DNA of 64,000 nt from JACPDH01 sp041671505 (GTDB lineage Bacteria > Acidobacteriota > Thermoanaerobaculia > Gp7-AA8). Shown piece after piece: positions 1-8,578 of the stretch. The first letter of the stretch is position 1. Each line of letters opens with the position of its first letter. The notes under the pieces are model-generated. The model was not told where the DNA came from. It worked only from the letters and a program-made list of their open reading frames with translations, and did no database searches. The stretch covers positions 62,001-126,000 of the forward strand of contig JBAZBK010000014.1 in NCBI GenBank assembly GCA_041671505.1, in the 5' to 3' direction. Both the position numbers and the translations under genes were made by a program.

Positions 1-115
1 AGGCTGGTACAGTCGAGGTTCGGCGCGAACTACCCGGCCAGTGGCACGTGAGTACCAGCCTGCGAGGTCCCTCCTCCTTCCCCCGCTTCGCGGAGTCAGT
101 CGTCGGGACGACAAC
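1..115. repeat. Long palindromic dispersed repeat, copy 1 (truncated by window edge)
   Basis: The last ten bases of a left arm (1-10, AGGCTGGTAC) pair with 52-61 (GTACCAGCCT). The rest of the right arm, to about 115, closely matches the right arm of the second copy at 1847-1911 in the same orientation, including GAGGTCCCTCCTCC, CGCTTCGCGG and GTCGTCGGGACGACAA. Most of the left arm lies outside the window. An open frame crosses this repeat and runs into the next gene, but it is not part of the protein. Confidence 0.8.
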
Positions 116-206
116 GCAAGCGTGCGTTAGCCAAACGTACCGCCGCTCCGCCCGAAAACCCGCTTCCGATCCGAATACTCCCGCTTCACGCCTCGTTGTC
201 TCCGTC

Positions 207-1655
207 GTGATCCGAAGACTCGCCCTCGCTGCACTTCTCATCGCCCCGCTCGCAGCGACGCAGCAGATCGTCAAGCCCGACGCAGAGTCGATCCGCGCGT
301 CGCTGCCGCAGCCGGAGAACCCGGTACGGATCACCCTCCGCCCGGCGGGGATCGTATTCGGCGACTACTCGCTGCCGGTCAGCGTGACCCCCGCGGTGGA
401 GAAGGTGGTTCTCTTCATCAACGGAAATCGTCACTCCGAGGCGACCGGCCGTTCGATGGTCTTCCACGTCCGCATCGGCAAGTACCTTCGCCGGCTCCGC
501 TTCCGGGTTGCCGGATATGACGCGGCCGGAAACGAGATCGGGAGCGACGAGGTCGTCATCAACGACCCGCAGCCGCCGTTCCGCGTTCGCGCCCTCGTGC
601 CGGCAACGCTCCCCGGCGAAGGGCTCGCCCGCGTCTCCGCCGCGGTCTCGGCTCCCCCGACCGATCCGGTGCGCGAGGTCGAGTTCTTTCTCGGGGAGAC
701 CTCGCTCGGCACCGACCCTTCCGAACCGTACGAGGCGAGCTTCGACCCCTCGAAGTTCGAACCCCTCCCGGCGTACGTGCGGGTCACCGCGCGCTCGGCG
801 TCGGGCAACGAGAGCCACGACGTCCGCTTCCTCGGGGGCGCCGCGGCCGAGCGGATGGACGTCCTCGTGCAGGAGATCCCGCTCTCTGTGAAGGGGCGCC
901 TCTCCCGCCCGCTCGAAACGGCAGACCTGACCCTCATGGACTCCGGCGAGCCGCGTGCGATCGATTCCCTGCTGCGCGCGAGCGACCGGCCCCTGGACGT
1001 CATCCTGCTGATCGACTCCTCGCAGAGCATGCTCGAAGAGCTGCCCGTCGTGAAACGCGCGGCCGCCGGCTTCGCCCGCAGCATTCTCGGCGGCGGGAAC
1101 CGGATTGCAGTCGTCGCGTTCCGCGAGCGGACGATCTGGCTCACCGGATTCACCGGCGACATCGCGACGGTCGAGCGCGCCCTCGATAGGCTCAAGCCGG
1201 AGGGACAGACTCACCTGTACGACGCGACGATCGAGATGCTCTACACGCTTCAGACGATGCCGGGCAGGCGCGCTCTCGTCATCCTCAGCGACGGGGTGAA
1301 CGAAGGTGGAGACTTCGAGCTCGATCACGTCGCGCACTACGCGCGCTACTCGGGCGTGCCGCTCTATCCGATCATCCGGAACGGACTCCTGCTGAAGCTG
1401 AAGTGGATCCCGCTCGCGAAGTTCGACGCCGAGCGTTACGCGAAGATCGCGGAGTCGGCGGGTGCGTCGTACTTCCTGATCAGGAAGCCGGCCGAGCTCG
1501 AGGGGGTCTACAGGCAGATCGCGGACGAGCTGAAGAACCAGTACATCATGCGATTCAGGACAGAGTCGGACGGGCGCGACATCTGGCACTCGCTCGCGGT
1601 GAGCAGCTCGCGAGAGGGAATCACGCTCCGCGCGCCGCGGGGATATTTTCCGTAG
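207..1655 (+). CDS. Secreted VWFA-domain protein
   Basis: Predicted exported protein of 482 residues. I chose the GTG at 207 because it is followed directly by a signal peptide (MIRRLALAALLIAPLAATQQ). The longer in-frame ORF from 48 only translates the upstream repeat. Residues of roughly 30-250 look like beta-rich Ig-type segments. The C-terminal half is a von Willebrand factor A domain with an intact MIDAS: DSSQS near residue 269, the threonine of GQTHLYD, and the aspartate of ILSDG. VWA domains bind a divalent metal and protein ligands. The architecture matches the VWFA-related proteins common in Acidobacteriota. Partner and function are unknown. The gene sits alone between two copies of a palindromic repeat (1-115 and 1739-1911). 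Confidence 0.85.
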   Translation: MIRRLALAALLIAPLAATQQIVKPDAESIRASLPQPENPVRITLRPAGIVFGDYSLPVSVTPAVEKVVLFINGNRHSEATGRSMVFHVRIGKYLRRLRFRVAGYDAAGNEIGSDEVVINDPQPPFRVRALVPATLPGEGLARVSAAVSAPPTDPVREVEFFLGETSLGTDPSEPYEASFDPSKFEPLPAYVRVTARSASGNESHDVRFLGGAAAERMDVLVQEIPLSVKGRLSRPLETADLTLMDSGEPRAIDSLLRASDRPLDVILLIDSSQSMLEELPVVKRAAAGFARSILGGGNRIAVVAFRERTIWLTGFTGDIATVERALDRLKPEGQTHLYDATIEMLYTLQTMPGRRALVILSDGVNEGGDFELDHVAHYARYSGVPLYPIIRNGLLLKLKWIPLAKFDAERYAKIAESAGASYFLIRKPAELEGVYRQIADELKNQYIMRFRTESDGRDIWHSLAVSSSREGITLRAPRGYFP

Positions 1656-1738
1656 GGCGTCGTCGTGCCGGACGAGGAGAGGCTGGCGACATACGGCTTC
1701 GGGATCGATGCTCGATCGAGCTGACGCGACCTGTACGA

Positions 1739-1911
1739 CTTGTCGTTCCGAGAAGCGACCCCGCGAAGCGGGGGAGCGACGAGGAACCTCGCCGGCTGGT
1801 ACATTCGCGCAACGAGCGAGAACGCCGGGGCGAGCAGACCTCATCTGTACCAGCCTGAGAGGTCCCTCCTCCCCGCTCCCGCTTCGCGGGATCGGTCGTC
1901 GGGACGACAAG
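1739..1911. repeat. Long palindromic dispersed repeat, copy 2 (complete)
   Basis: An imperfect inverted repeat with arms of about 64 bases (1739-1802 and 1847-1911) and a 44-base loop. Both outer ends read CTTGTCG inward, and the inner ends are GGCTGGTAC/GTACCAGCC. Each arm holds its own small palindrome, CCCGCGAAGCGGG. The outer TGTCGT(T/C)CCGA and the inner GAGG(A/G)ACCTC resemble the ends of the shorter palindrome at 62383-62532, so I place them in one superfamily. The rest of 1656-1980 holds no gene that I can support. Confidence 0.8.
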
Positions 1912-1980
1912 TTGTGAGTGTCGCGCTCGAATCGAATTCATCTCGATCCGGCAAGCGCGCCCGCCTGCACTCCCCGCGCC

Positions 1981-2868
1981 CTAACGACCGCGTTTGATCG
2001 CGAGGCGAAGGGCGTTCCTGACCTCACCGAACATCGTCTCGGGTGCAACGCCGTCGTCGCGGTGACTCCACGCCTTCTTCGTCATCACCTCGAGCTTCCG
2101 CTCGTCGAGGACCTTGCCGTCGATCGTCGCGCCGTTCAGCTCGCAGAAGACGAGCAGAGAAACGAGCGCGACGCGGCGGTTGCCGTCCTTGAAGGGCCGG
2201 TCACGGAGAAGGCCCCAATAGAGCACCGCGGCCTTGTCGGAAAAGGCCTGGTAGGCCTCGCGACCAAGGAATGTCGACTGGGGGATCTGGACGGCGCGGA
2301 CGAGCCCGAACTGCGACTCGACGACGCCCGGACTTGCATTGCGGCCGCCGATCTCGCGGTCGACTGCGATATGGAGCTCGACGAGCTCCTCGACGGTCAG
2401 GTAGCGGATCCCGCTAGTCGGCGAGGCGACGGAGGGCGTCGGGGTACTTTTTGAGAGCCCGGGCGAAGGCTGCGGAGACGTCGGGGCGGAGACCGCCGCT
2501 GACGGCCGCGCCTTTGTTTCGGCTGTCGCCTGAGGCTGAGCCTTGGGCGCCGCTGCCTTTGCCACCGGCTGGGGCTGCGCCTTTGATGCCTTTGGCTGCG
2601 GGAGCGGCTTTGTCACCAGCTTTGACGGCGGGAGCGGCTTTGACCCCGCCTTTGACGGCGGGAGCAGCTTTGACACCGGCTTTGACGGCGGGAGCGACTT
2701 TGACGCCTTCTTTGGGGCGGACTTCGACTGGGGCTTTGACGGGTTTGGGGGGCTTTTCGGCTTTGGGGACGGCTTGGGCGACGACTTTTTTACCGCTTTT
2801 GCTGGTGGCCTGGCTTTTGAGGGCTTCGTGGCTACCTTTGGCGTGGCCTTTGCTTGCTTTTTTGCCAT
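1981..2868 (-). CDS. Doc/Fic-like protein with Lys/Pro/Ser-rich N-terminal tail, catalytic His replaced
   Basis: The C-terminal third (from about residue 153, RYLTVEELVELH) resembles Doc, the Fic-fold toxin of phd-doc systems, including HIAVDREIGG and the core RPFKDGNRR at residues 224-232. Doc and Fic enzymes use HxFx(D/E)xNxR with an essential histidine. Here that position (R224) is a CGG arginine, so transferase activity is doubtful. The first 150 residues are low-complexity Lys/Pro/Ser/Ala with short repeats such as SKPLPP, like histone-H1-type DNA-binding tails. A second Lys-rich frame (2414-2875) covers the same DNA, ends exactly where the Doc-like domain begins, and has the better-placed GGGG ribosome site. 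The N-terminus and start are therefore uncertain, and a frameshift is possible. No separate antitoxin gene is evident. Confidence 0.7.
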   Translation of the reverse strand: MAKKQAKATPKVATKPSKARPPAKAVKKSSPKPSPKPKSPPNPSKPQSKSAPKKASKSLPPSKPVSKLLPPSKAGSKPLPPSKLVTKPLPQPKASKAQPQPVAKAAAPKAQPQATAETKARPSAAVSAPTSPQPSPGLSKSTPTPSVASPTSGIRYLTVEELVELHIAVDREIGGRNASPGVVESQFGLVRAVQIPQSTFLGREAYQAFSDKAAVLYWGLLRDRPFKDGNRRVALVSLLVFCELNGATIDGKVLDERKLEVMTKKAWSHRDDGVAPETMFGEVRNALRLAIKRGR

Positions 2869-2875
2869 GCTTCAT
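2414..2875 (-). CDS. Alternative Lys/Ala/Pro-rich frame overlapping the Doc-like gene
   Basis: A 153-residue frame starting seven bases upstream of the Doc-like ORF, with GGGG about nine bases before its ATG. It has repeats of the type VKAAPAVKAG and a more ordinary, probably helical end (LRPDVSAAFARALKKYPDAL). It stops at 2414, within a few bases of the start of the Doc-homologous segment in the other frame. This is the arrangement expected of an upstream antitoxin or partner gene followed by doc, but no start codon for a separate doc is visible there. It could be the true N-terminal frame joined by a frameshift, a separate small protein, or a by-product of the repeats. Third-position GC is somewhat better in the competing frame. 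Confidence 0.35.
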   Translation of the reverse strand: MKHGKKASKGHAKGSHEALKSQATSKSGKKVVAQAVPKAEKPPKPVKAPVEVRPKEGVKVAPAVKAGVKAAPAVKGGVKAAPAVKAGDKAAPAAKGIKGAAPAGGKGSGAQGSASGDSRNKGAAVSGGLRPDVSAAFARALKKYPDALRRLAD

Positions 2876-3241
2876 TTTTCAACCCCGGTGCGATCGTAAA
2901 CTTGTTGACCGAAAGCGTCAAGGGGGTCAGTGCATGGACGTGGCAACCCTCGCTATCCGATGACCCGGCCCCATCGCATCCAACAATCTGAAACCAAGAA
3001 ACTTAGCAAACATCAAGACCAGACCCCGATGCACAAGGTCGTGTGCAAGTTCCCTCAACGCCGTCAGAGGCTCCGCCTGCGACCGGCGCGAGGCCTTGCC
3101 GGTACGGGCCGTGCGCGGATGAGCCTTACAAGCGGCTTTGATTCAGGGAGTTGCGGAGCGACATGGGAACGCGTCGCCTTCCGGGTCGAATCCCGGCGAA
3201 ACGAGGCGCGGCGCTGTTTCAGAACGAGAAACTTCCGGAAG
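2876..3241. other. Intergenic stretch with no supported gene
   Basis: About 370 bases between two minus-strand genes, with codon use unlike the coding regions and no reading frame that looks like a protein. A short perfect stem, CCGGG with a six-base loop and CCCGG near 3178, resembles a tRNA T-arm, but no acceptor, D or anticodon arms can be built around it. Confidence 0.5.
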
Positions 3242-3517
3242 TCAGGCTTTGGCAGACGCCGATTCGCCTTCGGCGCCAGCCGGCGCCGGCTTCTCGGCGA
3301 GAAGCGTCTTCGCCTTGTCGGTCAGGCCGAATCCGGTCCCTTCCGCCGCAGCCTTGAGATAGCCCTTCGCGGCGAGAGAACGGGCCGGCTCGCCCCCCCC
3401 TCCGTGCGGGTGCTTGATCCCGGCGATCTCCTCTTCGGTCAGTTCGTCCTTCTCGACGCGTCGATACTCCTGGAGGACGCGGAGCTCCTGTGGGGTGAGG
3501 CCGTGCGGAAGTTTCAT
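3242..3517 (-). CDS. Small basic protein, possible winged-helix fold, function unknown
   Basis: A 91-residue protein starting MKLPHGLTPQELRVLQEYRR. The pattern of a helix (TPQELRVLQEYR), a second helical segment (LTEEEIAGI), a glycine-rich turn (HPHGGGGE) and a third helix (ARSLAAKGYL) before a strand-like FGLTDKAKTLL suggests a small winged-helix or DNA-binding domain. I infer this from secondary structure only. It ends in an Ala/Glu/Ser-rich tail. It stands alone, downstream of the lhr gene on the same strand, and its 5' side is a heptamer-repeat hairpin. I do not recognise the family. Confidence 0.6.
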   Translation of the reverse strand: MKLPHGLTPQELRVLQEYRRVEKDELTEEEIAGIKHPHGGGGEPARSLAAKGYLKAAAEGTGFGLTDKAKTLLAEKPAPAGAEGESASAKA

Positions 3518-3532
3518 GGTCGAAGTCTTCGG

Positions 3533-3727
3533 GTGTCAGTTGTTAGTTGTCAGTTGTTAGTTGTCAGACAGAAGCAGTGGTCGCCATCGGTGTCATCGTG
3601 CAGTCGTGATGAGAGAAAGTCCATGGGGCATGTCACGGTTTCGAGTGCGCGTCGCGATGGAGGCAACCGGGTGTCATACAACTCTGCCGCTGCCTATCTA
3701 ACAACTAACAACTAAAAACTAACAACC
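3533..3727. repeat. Heptamer inverted repeat, TTGTYAG type
   Basis: The left arm (3533-3569) is a run of seven-base units alternating TTGTCAG and TTGTTAG. The right arm (3698-3727) is the complementary series CTAACAA, CTAACAA, CTAAAAA, CTAACAA. The arms flank about 130 bases of unremarkable sequence. The element separates the 91-residue gene from the end of lhr. Confidence 0.85.
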
Positions 3728-3733
3728 CTCCCT

Positions 3734-6700
3734 CTACGTAGGACCGCGTCCAATCCGTAGCTGATACCCCATCGCCGTCGGCCGGAAGCCTTCGGCTTCG
3801 AGCGCCGCGGCCAGCGGCGATTCGGCGACGGGCCGGCCGTTCACTTCCGCGACGAAGACCGTGCGAAGGCGCTCAGCGTCACGCGCCAGTATGGATGCAA
3901 GCGCTTTCATCGCGGCGGAGCGTTTCGGCTCGTCCTCTTCGGGGATCACCTGCAATGCGTTGCCTCCCTTGTAGAGGTACGCGACGAGCGCGCCGTCGAC
4001 GAGCACGACCCTCGCGCCGACGGCGCGGGCGAGCGTTCGCCCATCCGCAGTGGCCGGCCACGGAAGGAGCGCTCCGTACGGATTCCCAGGGTCGGTCGCC
4101 GCGAGCACGAGCGCCTCGACCGTCGCGGAGTCGGCACGGAGCGATCGCAGGAGATCGATCGCGCCGCCGAGCGCGAACTGTCCGGCGGCGATCCCTTCGA
4201 CGAAGTAGCCGCGTCGGATCTTCCCTGCCTCCTCCATCCGCTTGAGCACCTCGTACGCCGCAGAGAATCCGCCGCGCAGCGACTCCGCGTCGGCGACGTC
4301 GCGTGCGACGATCCCGTAGCGCGCGAGAAGCTGCTGCGCGAGCGCCGCCGCCCGCTCGGTGCTCCCCGCCGGGGCCCCTCCGATCGACTCCGCGAGCGAC
4401 CATCGTCCCTCGCTTCCCTGCGGCGCGATACGCCGCGCGAGCGACGGCCTGCGAAGCGGCACGAGCGCGGGCCCGCGCGAGGCTCCGGTCCGCGCGCGAA
4501 GCGCGTGAAGGCTGTCGTTCGTGACGACGCCCTTCCAGACGAGGCTCCAGATCGCGTCGAGCGTGTCGTTAGGAAAGCCCCCGCCGAGTCCTTCGTGAAT
4601 CCGGTCGAAGAACGATGCGCCAGTTGCTCGGAGAAGATCGACGACGCGCGATTCCATGCCATCGATCGATGGCTCATCCGCATCCCTGCGCAGCAATGGG
4701 AACTGCCCCCCGAGGTAGAGCGCGATGCGGCCGTCCTTCTCGCCGAGCGGCGCGACGCCGCTCCAGGTCACGTCGCCTGTCGCGATCAGCCGGTCGAGGT
4801 CACCCGGCAGATAGTCCTTTACCCGCGCCGGCAGGATCTCCGACTCGAGCAGCGACGCCGCGATCGGCAGCCCCTGCAACGAGTCGATCGCCTCGACGAG
4901 CGATGCCGCTCCCTTCCCCGGCGCCGCCACCCCCTGCCAATGTGCGAGCATTCGCGCGAAGTGCCGCGGCTCCACCGGCTCAATTTCCTTTCGCAGCTTC
5001 GCGAGAGACTGGCGGCGGATCCTCGCGAGCACGTCGGCGTGACAGAGCTCGCGCTGGCTTCCGCGGGGGCGGAACTCGCCTTCGACGATCTTTCCTTCGA
5101 TCACGAGCCCGCGCAGCGCTTCGTCGATCTTCCTGCGATCGGTCCCGAGCCTCGCGGCAGCTTCTGCCGCGGTGAACGGGCCGTGCGTTCTCGCGTATCG
5201 CGACACGAGGTCGCGCAGGGGATCATCGACGGGCCGGAGGAACGCCTCGGCCACGCCGCTCGCAATCGTCGCGCCGAGCGCGTCACGATAGCGCGCGGCA
5301 TCCTCGATCGCGATGAGACGCCGCTCGCCGGCGACGTCGACCTCGAGCGCGCGGCGCGCACCGAGGAGTGCGCCGACCACAGCGTCGATGCCATCGCCCG
5401 CGAACCGGAGCGCGAGCTCCTCGCGGCTCAGGTCGCCTAACGACAGCCGCGTGTCGTGCACGGCGTCCGGGGTCGCCTCGCCGTTCGGTTCGTCGAGGCG
5501 CTGCAGCCTCGCCAGGGTCGTCGCGGTGATCTCCTCGTCGAGCAGCTCGCGGAGAGCCGCCTCCCCGAGGAGCTCGCGAAGGCGCGACTGGTCGATCGCG
5601 AGCGCGTGCGCGCGGCGCTCCGCGAGCGGCGCGTCGCCGTCGTAGAGATAGTTCGCGACGTAGCGGAAGAGTACCGAGCCGGCGAACGGCGACGGGCGCT
5701 CCGTGTCAGAGACGACGAGCCGCGTCTCGCGCCGCTCGAGGCTGCGCATCAGCGCGACGAGCGCCGGCACGTCGAAGAGGTCGCGAAGGCATTCGCGGTA
5801 CGCCTCGAGGACGATCGGAAACGAGCCGAACTTCGCGGCGACGTGGAGCAGATCGGACGCCCGTTTGCGCTGGCGCCAGAGTGGTGTCCGCTCGCGCCCC
5901 GCGCGGCGCGGAAGAAGGAGAGCGCGCGCGGCCGACTCGCGAAAGCGCGCGGCGAAGAGCGACGTGCCGGCGAGCTGCCCGACGAGCAGCTCTTCCACTT
6001 CTTCCGCGCCGGGGATGAGCGATTCGACGGCCGGCGGCGAGTCGGTATCGGGAAATCGGATCACGAAGCCGTCGTCGCCCCACATCGCGTCGACGTCGAG
6101 CCCGCGCTCGCGCCGGACCTTCGCGATCGCGGCCATCGCCCAGGGAGCGATCACGCGACCGCCGAGCGGGCTGAGCACGCAAACGAGCCAGTCGCCGAGC
6201 TCGTCGCGCACGCGTTCGACGACGACAGTGCGGTCGTCGGGGATCGCGCCTCCCGACTCCTTCTGATCGGCGAGGTACTGCACGAGATTTCGCGCCGCGA
6301 GCTCGTCGAGCCCGTGTTTCGAGGTGAGCGTCGCGCGCGCCTTCGCCGGAGGGAGCGCCGCGAGCGAGCGCGTCAGCGCGCCGATCCGCTCGCCGAATTC
6401 GACGGGGCGCGACGCGGAGTCGGCCTTCCAGAACGGCATCTTCCCCGGCTGGCCGGGCGCGGGGATGACGATCACGCGGTCGCGCGTGATCTCTTCGACG
6501 CGCCAGGTCGACGCGCCGAGAACGAACGCATCGCCGACGGCCGTCTCGAAGACCATCTCCTCGTCGAGCTCGCCGACGCGCCCCTGGCCCTTGTCGGCTC
6601 CCGCGAGAAAAACGCCGTAGAGACCGCGATCGGGAATCGTGCCGGCGTTGAGCACGGCCACGCGACGCGCGCCGGCGCGCGAGGAGAGCTGGTCGCTCTC

Positions 6701-8263
6701 GCGATCCCAGAGGATGCGAGGACGAAGCTCCGCGAAGTCGTCCGACGGGTAGAGCCCCGCGAGCATGTCGAGGAGTTGCTCGAACGTCGCGCGGGAGAGC
6801 TGCGCCCAGGGGGCCGCGCGGCGGACCGTCTCGTAGAGCTCGCCGACGCCGTAGTCCTCGACTGCGACCATCGCGACGATCTGCTGCGCGAGGACGTCGA
6901 GCGGATTGCGCGGAAAGCGCGTCTCCTCGATCTCGCCGCGCGTCATCGCGCGGGAGACGGCGGCGGAAGCGAGCAGGTCGCCGCGGAACTTCGGAAAGAC
7001 GATGCCATGGCTCGTCTCGCCGACCTGGTGGCCGGCGCGGCCGATCCGCTGCATCCCGCTTGCGACGGAAGGCGGCGCTTCGATCTGCACGACGAGGTCG
7101 ATCGACCCCATGTCGATGCCGAGCTCGAGCGTGGAGGTCGCGACGAGGCCGCGGATCGCGCCGCGCTTGAGCGCATCCTCGATCAGGAGCCGTTGCTCGC
7201 GCGCGATCGAGCCGTGGTGCGCGGCGACGAGCTCCTCGCCCGCGAGCTCGTTGAGCGCGCCGGCGAGCCGTTCCGCGAGCCGCCGCGCATTGACGAAAAG
7301 CAGCGTGGTCCGGTGTGCGCGGATGAGCTCGACGAGGCGCGGGTGAATCGAGGGCCAGATCGACGGAGACGAGGGGAAGCGGGAGCCATCCTCGCGCGGC
7401 GACGCGCCCGGCTCGTCGAGTGCGGCCATGTCCTCGACCGGGACCTCGACGGTGATCGCGAGCGACTTCCGCTCGCCCGTGTCGACGACGGTGACCGGGC
7501 GCCACGACTGTTCGCTCGATTCGTCGGCGGGCGTGGTGATCGGATCGGTGGAGTCGTTCTCGCGGCGCCTCACAGCGGCACTCCCGCTCGCCACGCCGCC
7601 GAGGAAGTGCGCGACCTCCTCGAGCGGCCGCTGCGTTGCCGAGAGGCCGATTCGCTGCAGCGGGCGACCCGCGAGGCGCTCGAGCCGCTCGAGCGAGAGC
7701 GCGAGATGCGCGCCTCGCTTGGTCGGCACGAGCGAGTGGATCTCGTCGACGATCACCGTGTCGACCGAGGCGAGCGACGAGCGCGCCGCCGATGTCAGGA
7801 TCAGATAGAGCGACTCGGGCGTCGTGATCAGGATGTCGGCCGGAGCGCGGCGGAATCGGGCGCGTTCGCTCTGAGGCGTGTCGCCGGTGCGGATCGCGAC
7901 GGCGGGAGCGTGGTGACGGGCGCCCAGCGACTGCGCGACGCGCGCGATGCCCTCGAGCGGCTCGCGCAGGTTCCGCTCGATGTCGACGGCAAGCGCTTTG
8001 AGCGGCGAGACGTAGACGACGCGGCAGCGCTCGCGCGCGGGAGGGAGCGGCGAGAACATCAACCGGTCGATGCACCAGAGAAACGCGGTCAGCGTCTTGC
8101 CCGACCCGGTCGGCGCGGTGAGCAGCACCGACTCTCCCTTCGCGATAGCCGGCCACCCGAGCGCCTGCGCGCGCGTCAGCCCCTCGAACGAGGCGCGAAA
8201 CCACTCGGCGACGGGAGAGGCGAAGAGACCGAGCGGATCGGGCGAGGACATCGAGGGAACCAT
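3734..8263 (-). CDS. lhr: Lhr-type superfamily 2 helicase
   Basis: A 1509-residue DNA/RNA helicase of the Lhr family, close to the usual bacterial full length. The SF2 core shows motif I APTGSGKT (50-57), motif II DEIH (173-176), motif III LSATQ near 208, and motif VI QRIGRAGHQ near 407. A long C-terminal region follows, the part found in full-length Lhr and thought to act on nucleic acid structure and repair. Lhr is a 3'-5' translocase linked to DNA repair. The first ATG gives MVPSM; an ATG four codons later (MSSPD) is as likely. It is transcribed alone, with a nested repeat hairpin on its 5' side and a heptamer hairpin on its 3' side. Very long antisense frames over this gene are GC-driven shadows. 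Confidence 0.95.
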   Translation of the reverse strand: MVPSMSSPDPLGLFASPVAEWFRASFEGLTRAQALGWPAIAKGESVLLTAPTGSGKTLTAFLWCIDRLMFSPLPPARERCRVVYVSPLKALAVDIERNLREPLEGIARVAQSLGARHHAPAVAIRTGDTPQSERARFRRAPADILITTPESLYLILTSAARSSLASVDTVIVDEIHSLVPTKRGAHLALSLERLERLAGRPLQRIGLSATQRPLEEVAHFLGGVASGSAAVRRRENDSTDPITTPADESSEQSWRPVTVVDTGERKSLAITVEVPVEDMAALDEPGASPREDGSRFPSSPSIWPSIHPRLVELIRAHRTTLLFVNARRLAERLAGALNELAGEELVAAHHGSIAREQRLLIEDALKRGAIRGLVATSTLELGIDMGSIDLVVQIEAPPSVASGMQRIGRAGHQVGETSHGIVFPKFRGDLLASAAVSRAMTRGEIEETRFPRNPLDVLAQQIVAMVAVEDYGVGELYETVRRAAPWAQLSRATFEQLLDMLAGLYPSDDFAELRPRILWDRESDQLSSRAGARRVAVLNAGTIPDRGLYGVFLAGADKGQGRVGELDEEMVFETAVGDAFVLGASTWRVEEITRDRVIVIPAPGQPGKMPFWKADSASRPVEFGERIGALTRSLAALPPAKARATLTSKHGLDELAARNLVQYLADQKESGGAIPDDRTVVVERVRDELGDWLVCVLSPLGGRVIAPWAMAAIAKVRRERGLDVDAMWGDDGFVIRFPDTDSPPAVESLIPGAEEVEELLVGQLAGTSLFAARFRESAARALLLPRRAGRERTPLWRQRKRASDLLHVAAKFGSFPIVLEAYRECLRDLFDVPALVALMRSLERRETRLVVSDTERPSPFAGSVLFRYVANYLYDGDAPLAERRAHALAIDQSRLRELLGEAALRELLDEEITATTLARLQRLDEPNGEATPDAVHDTRLSLGDLSREELALRFAGDGIDAVVGALLGARRALEVDVAGERRLIAIEDAARYRDALGATIASGVAEAFLRPVDDPLRDLVSRYARTHGPFTAAEAAARLGTDRRKIDEALRGLVIEGKIVEGEFRPRGSQRELCHADVLARIRRQSLAKLRKEIEPVEPRHFARMLAHWQGVAAPGKGAASLVEAIDSLQGLPIAASLLESEILPARVKDYLPGDLDRLIATGDVTWSGVAPLGEKDGRIALYLGGQFPLLRRDADEPSIDGMESRVVDLLRATGASFFDRIHEGLGGGFPNDTLDAIWSLVWKGVVTNDSLHALRARTGASRGPALVPLRRPSLARRIAPQGSEGRWSLAESIGGAPAGSTERAAALAQQLLARYGIVARDVADAESLRGGFSAAYEVLKRMEEAGKIRRGYFVEGIAAGQFALGGAIDLLRSLRADSATVEALVLAATDPGNPYGALLPWPATADGRTLARAVGARVVLVDGALVAYLYKGGNALQVIPEEDEPKRSAAMKALASILARDAERLRTVFVAEVNGRPVAESPLAAALEAEGFRPTAMGYQLRIGRGPT

Positions 8264-8275
8264 AGCAATAGGGAT

Positions 8276-8512
8276 AGGCGGAAGGCGAGGGGCGAGAGGC
8301 GATGAGCAACGGTAAGTGACGGAACGGCAGAGAAGAGTGAAAAGAGAGAAGAGAAGAGTTGAGAGTTGGGAGAGCCGGGCACCCTTGATGACGAGGTCAA
8401 CTCTTCACTCTTCTCTCTTCACTCTTAACTCTTCTCTGCCTCCAGCTCCCGCGCTCCGGCTCATGCTCGCCCGCATCCGCCGACTCGCCTCTCGCCCCTC
8501 GCCTTTCGCCTC
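8276..8512. repeat. Nested heptamer inverted repeats between divergent genes
   Basis: There are two hairpins, one inside the other. The outer pair is of the GGCGARA type (8276-8307, with complement 8481-8512). The inner pair is of the AGAGTGA/AGAGTTG type (8326-8367 and 8398-8440) and shares GGCAGAGAAGAG / CTCTTCTCTGCC. All four arms have a seven-base period. The element lies in the intergenic region between lhr and the divergent phosphodiesterase gene, so any promoters must sit beside or within it. Confidence 0.85.
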
Positions 8513-8578
8513 GTGCTAGACACGGCCCCTCGCCACTGCAAGAATAGGTCGCACGACTTCCCACCGACGGACTACGCG

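Noticed and set aside
48..206. An upstream ATG extending the VWFA protein
   Set aside because: The extension translates the palindromic repeat and would bury the signal peptide.
3170..3200. A T-arm-like stem (CCGGG, six-base loop, CCCGG) suggesting a tRNA
   Set aside because: The loop is one base short of a T-loop, and no acceptor, D or anticodon stems can be built at the required distances.
5456..8305. Very long plus-strand open frames (up to 949 codons) opposite lhr
   Set aside because: The translations are Arg/Ala/Asp repeats of low complexity, typical of antisense frames in GC-rich genes. The minus strand encodes a complete Lhr helicase.
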